This document shows, piece after piece, positions 6,527 to 9,546 of a DNA stretch of 9,546 nucleotides. Both the position numbers and the translations under genes were made by a program. Source of the stretch: a bacterium (GTDB taxonomy: Bacteria > UBA9089 > CG2-30-40-21 > SBAY01); the NCBI GenBank assembly GCA_040757115.1, contig JBFLYA010000145.1, forward strand, positions 1-9,546. The letters are read 5' to 3'. Within the stretch, counting starts at the first letter, position 1. Each line of letters begins with the position of its first letter. The notes under the pieces were generated by a model that saw only the letters and a program-made list of their open reading frames with translations, did not search any database and was not told where the DNA came from.

Positions 6527-7873
6527 CTAATGGCTTACCTTTCTTTTATCCTTCTCAAAATTAAACTTTGGGTCTTTATCCGTGGTATGGCATTTTGTGC
6601 AAATCCCGCTTGAATCTACCTTGCCAGGTTTATCCCCAATCTTTGCTATCTGCTTATCTACAAAAGGGTTTTGACGGGTGATTAGATGCACCATTCCTAA
6701 TTTATGGCACTCCTCACACCCAACATTAATAAAATCAGGTGTCGTCTGATAGTCTGAAAAACCATTATCTTCTTTGAAATGGGTCGTATGACATTTAAGG
6801 CATTCAGGATTTTTTTCCTCCTTAACTCTCTGGAGGGATTGAAATGCCTTTGCATGTTTTGTCTTTTTCCATTGTTTATATTGTTTGTCGTGGCAGGTAC
6901 TACATCTTTTTGTTCCGGCATATATCGTTCGAACAAATGGGTTAGCGGGTTGACTTATGCCTTTCTCCTGGGTTTCTTTCTTATATTCCTCAATTATTTT
7001 GGCTATTTTTTCATCCACTGGCACAGATTCCTCAAGAACACTATTTTTTTCTTCAAAAGAGGTTATTCCTTTATCAAGATAGACCTTAATACATCTTCCT
7101 TCATCCCCTTTAGATGATGGTTGGAGAATTAAAGTGTGGTTAGTCTTGATTACCCCTCCTTCTTTTGTCACTCTAAACAATTCATCACAAATTATAATAT
7201 CTATTCCCTCAACTCCTTTTACCAGGTCTAAAGATTCTCCTTTGGTTAGTTGAGTTAGAGCAATAACAAGGTTACATCTATCCCTTAATGATTTGACGAT
7301 TTCTTTAGCAACATCGATTGGGTCTTTTATAATTAACCCTTCTTCTAATTTGATTTGTCTGGATAGTCCAAAGATACCTATTTTAATTTCTTTGTCAACA
7401 CCAGGAAAAGATTTAATTATGTATGGGGCTGTAAGTAATTTATCTTTGTCAAATATATTGGCAGAAACAAATGGGAGATTATATTTTTCTTTTAAATTAA
7501 TCAGCGTATTTTTGTCAAGATGTGGTATATCTTTTTCACTTAGATTTATCGCATCATAGTGCATTTGTGCCATTGCTCTGGCGATATATTCATTTTTCAC
7601 ATCTTTTATATTTTTTTGGCTTGAGACAAAATAGCCTGAATCGAGGACAAGATTTATGGGTGCATTTTGCGTATTTTCTTTAATAAAAGTAGCCCATCTG
7701 ACCAGACCGCCGCCTCTTTTACCTCCACACCCACAGGGCTCTAAATAGCCTTTTATATTACCCGAATAAAATATTTGAATTGTGGGAATAGAAATATTTG
7801 TCTCTTTTCCTTTGACTGGTGACTGCATTCCAGCCAGAGAAATTACTAATAATAAAAGTAATAACCTCTTCAT
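6527..7873 (-). CDS. Periplasmic 5'-nucleotidase-like / tetraheme cytochrome c554-like fusion protein
   Basis: A 448-residue protein likely to take part in periplasmic electron transfer. Residues 1-22 are a signal peptide. Residues about 30-290 resemble the UshA-like metallophosphoesterase fold, with YSGNIKGYLEPCGCGG (36-51) where active enzymes have a TND.HG metal motif, a LDSGYF block and SANIF. The usual Asp/His metal ligands appear replaced, so phosphatase activity is doubtful. The C-terminal third has four c-type heme sites: C324-C327-H328, C358-C361-H362, C386-C389-H390 and C425-C428-H429. Extra histidines H340, H365, H396 and H448 could serve as distal ligands. The pattern fits the cytochrome c554 family. 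The third site reads CHKLG where relatives often have CHGPG. The ATG has AGAGG (7881-7885) 7 nt upstream. The gene lies just downstream of tRNA-Glu on the same strand, so read-through transcription is possible. The protein ends 19 residues after heme 4, on a His. Confidence 0.88.
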   Translation of the reverse strand: MKRLLLLLLVISLAGMQSPVKGKETNISIPTIQIFYSGNIKGYLEPCGCGGKRGGGLVRWATFIKENTQNAPINLVLDSGYFVSSQKNIKDVKNEYIARAMAQMHYDAINLSEKDIPHLDKNTLINLKEKYNLPFVSANIFDKDKLLTAPYIIKSFPGVDKEIKIGIFGLSRQIKLEEGLIIKDPIDVAKEIVKSLRDRCNLVIALTQLTKGESLDLVKGVEGIDIIICDELFRVTKEGGVIKTNHTLILQPSSKGDEGRCIKVYLDKGITSFEEKNSVLEESVPVDEKIAKIIEEYKKETQEKGISQPANPFVRTIYAGTKRCSTCHDKQYKQWKKTKHAKAFQSLQRVKEEKNPECLKCHTTHFKEDNGFSDYQTTPDFINVGCEECHKLGMVHLITRQNPFVDKQIAKIGDKPGKVDSSGICTKCHTTDKDPKFNFEKDKRKVSH

Positions 7874-7924
7874 TTTTCAACCTCTTTGTATAATTAGTGA
7901 TTCAATTAAGTAGTAGCAGGGAAC

Positions 7925-8000
7925 TGGTAGCGCCACGGGGATTCGAACCCCGGTCTGATGGCTGAGAACCACCTATCCTGGACCCCTAGACGATGGCGCC
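7925..8000 (-). tRNA. trnE: tRNA-Glu (anticodon CUC)
   Basis: A 76-nt cloverleaf with encoded CCA. The acceptor is GGCGCCA with TGGCGCT (first pair G-U), discriminator A. The D arm begins GTCTAG, as is typical for bacterial Glu tRNAs. The anticodon stem GGTGG/CCATC holds loop TTCTCAG, giving anticodon CUC that reads GAG. The T arm is CGGGG-TTCGAAT-CCCCG. The wobble G-U pair closing the acceptor stem is mildly unusual. The cytochrome fusion gene begins about 50 bp downstream. Confidence 0.96.
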
Positions 8001-8059
8001 GTAATGTGAGGGAGATATTCCCTGCAAAATGTCTTCAACACAACAACCCGGAGCACCTG

Positions 8060-8095
8060 CCAGAAATGCTGGGATGTTTTTTTCAGTGTTTCTGG
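8060..8095. other. Imperfect hairpin upstream of tRNA-Glu
   Basis: CCAGAAATGCTG (8060-8071) and CAGTGTTTCTGG (8084-8095) form a 12-bp stem with two mismatches around a T-rich 12-nt loop. Nothing else is recognised between 8001 and 8111. It could be a remnant of a repeat or a weak processing or terminator structure; the evidence does not decide. Confidence 0.35.
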
Positions 8096-8111
8096 TCAAG
8101 TCCAGCGATTT

Positions 8112-8151
8112 GTAACCGTTCAGGTAATCCTTTACCGCAGAGACGCAGAGT
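8112..8151 (+). repeat. Solo MITE-type end followed by ACCGCAGAGACGCAGAG repeat word
   Basis: GTAACCGTTCAGG (8112-8124) is identical to the terminus of the 237-bp element at 8283 and to the inverted terminus at 110-122, but the sequence after it is different. It is followed at 8135-8151 by ACCGCAGAGACGCAGAG, a word I recall as a widespread dispersed repeat in environmental genomes. No matching opposite end was found nearby, so this is probably a truncated or different member of the family. Confidence 0.55.
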
Positions 8152-8154
8152 TTA

Positions 8155-8274
8155 ATGCAAATATCAAAATGTAAAAATCAAAAGGACAAAGCAAAATGCA
8201 AAAATAGTTGTAAGGCAACAAAAAAAATCAAATATTAAATATTAAAAATCAAAAATAAGAATAAAAGAATTCCT
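8155..8274 (+). repeat. A-rich dispersed repeat (ATATCAAA / AATATTAAA words)
   Basis: This stretch is built from variants of AAATATCAAAATG, AAAAATCAAA and AAATATTAAATATT with almost no G or C. The same vocabulary recurs in reverse complement at 8528-8592 and directly at 9493-9546. No ORF, tRNA or promoter of note is present. It appears to be repeat-derived spacer rather than functional sequence. Confidence 0.6.
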
Positions 8275-8527
8275 TAATTTTGGTAACCGTTCAGGCTATA
8301 TATCAAAAGTGTAAGAAAGGGGATAAGGAGATAAGAGTGATATGGAGATAAGATAATAGAAATAGATTGAAATTTATAGAAATAGGTAGAAATTGATTGT
8401 GGAAAACAACAAATTTCCATAAATTTCTATTAGTTTCTATTAATTTCAATTTTTTTAATAATATCTCCCTATCTCCTTAATCTCCACATCTCCTTTTGTT
8501 ACACCACCTGAACGCTTACTAATTTTG
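8275..8527. mobile_element. IS66-like MITE: 237-bp inverted-repeat element with 8-bp target duplication
   Basis: The element runs from GTAACCGTTCAGG (8283-8295) to CCTGAACGCTTAC (8507-8519), inverted ends that differ at one base. It is flanked immediately on both sides by TAATTTTG (8275-8282 and 8520-8527), a perfect 8-bp direct repeat consistent with target-site duplication. The two halves are imperfect inverted copies over their whole length, sharing GGAGAT, TAGAAAT and ATTGAAATT blocks, so transcribed RNA or single-stranded DNA could form a very long hairpin. There is no transposase ORF, so it is non-autonomous. Ends starting GTAA with 8-bp duplications are what I recall for the IS66 family, which makes that the best guess for the mobilising transposase. 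Confidence 0.75.
8279..8404 (+). repeat. Copy 2 of 126-bp perfect inverted repeat (partner 1-126)
   Basis: This is the left arm of the MITE-like element plus four flanking bases, and it matches the reverse complement of 1-126 at every position. The right arm of the same element (8405-8519) is a diverged copy, so the match to the distant copy is far better than the match between the element's own arms. That points to the two elements being recent copies of one parent, or to a recombination or assembly event. Confidence 0.92.
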
Positions 8528-8592
8528 ATATTTGCTCTTTGATTTTTGATATGATATTTGATATGTCATTTTCCATTTTAATATTTAATGTG
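8528..8592 (-). repeat. Reverse-oriented copy of the A-rich dispersed repeat
   Basis: Read on the minus strand this is a run of ATATCAAA, AAAATCAAA and AATATTAAA words like those at 8155-8274 and 9493-9546. Together with 8155-8274 it places the MITE between two inversely oriented A-rich stretches, so the MITE probably inserted into an older repeat cluster. No gene is seen in it. Confidence 0.55.
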
Positions 8593-8652
8593 TTTAAAGT
8601 GGTTTCGCACTAAATCAGTACTATTCATTTGTGCTCTCTGACCACGCTAAAC
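8592..8652. other. Interrupted stem-loop between repeat cluster and tRNA-Gln
   Basis: GTTTA (8592-8596) pairs with TAAAC (8648-8652), GTGGT (8599-8603) with ACCAC (8641-8645), and GCAC (8607-8610) with GTGC (8631-8634), with small symmetric or near-symmetric interruptions and a 20-nt loop. No promoter or T-tract is attached. It could be another small palindromic element or chance. The rest of the gap to 8708 shows nothing further. Confidence 0.35.
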
Positions 8653-8708
8653 AGGTACTTATATCTTCTTATCGCTAACATTAGTAATTATCCACTTACC
8701 CTTTTGCC

Positions 8709-8782
8709 TGGCTGGGGAGCAAGGATTCGAACCTCAACTAACAGATCCAGAGTCTGCTGTCCTACCATTAGACGACTCCCCA
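8709..8782 (-). tRNA. trnQ: tRNA-Gln (anticodon CUG)
   Basis: A 74-nt cloverleaf with encoded CCA. The acceptor is TGGGGAG with CTCCCCA, with the unstable U-A first pair and G discriminator typical of Gln tRNAs. The anticodon stem GCAGA/TCTGT holds loop CTCTGGA, giving CUG that reads CAG. The T arm is TGAGG-TTCGAAT-CCTTG with two G-U pairs. It lies on the same strand as accB, 81 bp after its stop. A TATGAT box at 8788-8793 precedes it without a convincing -35, so it may be read from accB. Confidence 0.96.
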
Positions 8783-8818
8783 ATAAAATCATAGCATTCA
8801 CGGATATTTAACTACCCT

Positions 8819-8870
8819 GGAGTAATGGAGAAGTGGATTTAGACCCAATTTCCCAACACTTCATTACTCC
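8819..8870 (-). terminator. Hairpin overlapping the accB stop codon
   Basis: On the minus strand GGAGTAATG (8862-8870) pairs with CATTACTCC (8819-8827). The stem continues as AAGTG (8857-8861) with CACTT (8831-8835) after a 3-nt bulge, giving 14 bp around a 21-nt loop. It starts within the last accB codons and covers the TAA. There is no U-tract after it, so it is not a classical Rho-independent terminator. It may instead protect the mRNA 3' end or mark a processing point before tRNA-Gln. Confidence 0.45.
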
Positions 8871-9298
8871 AATACCATCGGCTCAATTAAGAAAAGTATT
8901 TCTCCTTCTTTTACTTGCGCACCATTTTTTACCATAATTTTAATAACCTTCCCCGATACCTCAGATTTTATCTCGTTAAACAATTTCATTGCCTCAATTA
9001 TACAAACAGTTTTTCCCCGCTCAATAACATTGCCTTGCTCTACATAAGGTTCATCATCAGGTGCCGGGGCACGATAAAATATACCCGTCAAAGGAGAAAT
9101 AATTTTCTCATATTTATCCTGCTCTATTGGCACTTCTTCTTCCTCAGGAAGTTCCGGGATTAATTCCGTTTCTTGAGGGATTACTTTTTTTTTAATTCTT
9201 ATTCGTCTTTTTCCTTCACAAATCTCTAATTCCTCAAGGTTGGCTGTTGTCGCCAATCCAATAATCTCATGAAGTGTTTTTTCTATATCTTTTCCCAT
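8864..9298 (-). CDS. accB: Biotin carboxyl carrier protein of acetyl-CoA carboxylase
   Basis: A cytoplasmic 144-residue subunit that carries biotin between the biotin carboxylase and carboxyltransferase parts of acetyl-CoA carboxylase, the first step of fatty-acid synthesis. The N-terminal helix and strand (KDIEKTLHEI, then LEELEICEGKRRIRIKKK) are followed by a Pro/Glu-rich linker (about residues 39-62) and a biotinyl domain. That domain contains the EAMKLFNEI motif, whose Lys105 is the biotinylation site, and a thumb-like APAPDDEPYVEQG insert characteristic of AccB. I chose the ATG at 9298 over an in-frame TTG at 9334 because family members start right before this helix. Neither start has a Shine-Dalgarno. 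accC, the usual downstream partner, is absent; tRNA-Gln follows instead. Length is normal for the family. Confidence 0.95.
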   Translation of the reverse strand: MGKDIEKTLHEIIGLATTANLEELEICEGKRRIRIKKKVIPQETELIPELPEEEEVPIEQDKYEKIISPLTGIFYRAPAPDDEPYVEQGNVIERGKTVCIIEAMKLFNEIKSEVSGKVIKIMVKNGAQVKEGEILFLIEPMVLE

Positions 9299-9305
9299 AG
9301 TTTTT

Positions 9306-9334
9306 ATTTTACTATATAATTTTCGATAATGCAA
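9306..9334 (-). promoter_or_regulatory. Candidate accB promoter implying a leaderless mRNA
   Basis: On the minus strand -35 TTGCAT (9329-9334) and -10 TAAAAT (9306-9311) are 17 bp apart. The -10 ends 7 bp before the accB ATG, so transcription would begin at or next to the A of the start codon. This fits with the lack of any ribosome-binding sequence before the ATG. The region is AT-rich, so a chance match remains possible. Confidence 0.45.
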
Positions 9335-9546
9335 GTATTTTTTTATTGATTTTAATAAAAAAATATGATATGATAATAATTAGAGGTCAGAAGACAGAGG
9401 ATAGAAGGCAGAATATTTGGTGGTGTCTTAATCTAGCATAAAGGTTAAAATAGTGTATAGGGTTCTGCAAAATAGGATTTGAGGGAGACAACAAATAAAT
9501 ATCAAATATTAAATATCAAAATGCAAAATTACAAATCAAATTTCAA
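9335..9546. repeat. Intergenic repeat-derived sequence upstream of accB
   Basis: There is no gene here. Positions 9383-9412 are purine-rich with iterated CAGAAGACAGAGGATAGAAG-type words, a style of dispersed low-complexity repeat. Positions 9493-9546 are a run of AAATATCAAATATT and AAAATGCAAAATT words matching the A-rich repeats at 8155-8274 and 8528-8592. Nothing is recognised between 9413 and 9492. Confidence 0.55.

Noticed and set aside
7958-8155. 65-codon plus-strand frame
   Set aside because: It runs antisense through tRNA-Glu and into repeat sequence, with no ribosome site.
8629-8811. 60-codon plus-strand frame
   Set aside because: It crosses tRNA-Gln antisense and has no coding character.
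9299-9334. The longer accB form starting at TTG 9334
   Set aside because: The extra 12 residues are not family-like, the codon is a poor start with no ribosome site, and the promoter candidate covers this stretch.

Overview
The window is AT-rich bacterial DNA. It carries six protein genes likely to be real, two tRNA genes and an unusually large load of short palindromic repeat elements. Five of the six proteins are predicted to be exported. One ends like an outer-membrane beta-barrel and one is a tetraheme c-type cytochrome, so the host is most likely a Gram-negative, respiring bacterium. The interspersed repeat style (runs of ATATCAAA/AATATTAAA words, an ACCGCAGAGACGCAGAG word, GGTAACTGG iterations) resembles metagenome-assembled genomes of uncultured candidate phyla, but nothing here fixes the taxon.

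Layout. Positions 1-126 are one copy of a repeat element. Positions 150-3047 (minus) encode a 965-residue secreted protein with an Fn3-like domain, a Pro-Glu octapeptide-repeat linker and a C-terminal outer-membrane barrel. Positions 3048-3452 are a divergent intergenic region with two separate palindromic elements (3077-3243 and 3266-3322) and two back-to-back sigma70-type promoters around a T7A7 dyad. Positions 3453-6492 (plus) are a three-gene operon of exported proteins: a 149-residue unknown, a 515-residue protein with a caspase-fold-like His/Cys dyad and a duplicated CFVGRP-type C-terminal repeat, and a 340-residue unknown. Positions 6527-7873 (minus) encode a 5'-nucleotidase-like domain fused to a four-heme cytochrome c554-like domain. 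Positions 7874-8863 hold tRNA-Glu(CUC), a patchwork of repeats including a 237-bp MITE-like element with a perfect 8-bp target duplication, and tRNA-Gln(CUG). Positions 8864-9298 (minus) are accB, the biotin carboxyl carrier protein. The remainder to 9546 is intergenic and repeat-derived.

How the parts work together. The divergent promoters suggest that the barrel protein and the three-gene operon are expressed from a shared control region. All four products carry export signals, so a joint envelope or surface role, with proteolysis by the caspase-like member, is a reasonable inference but not demonstrated. The cytochrome fusion is an independent periplasmic redox gene downstream of tRNA-Glu. 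accB and the tRNAs are housekeeping genes whose surroundings have been remodelled by small repeats. The most notable items are the secreted caspase-like protein and its operon, the IS66-like MITE whose left arm is repeated inverted and without mismatch at the window start, the 57-nt fully paired cloverleaf palindrome, and an apparently leaderless, accC-less accB.
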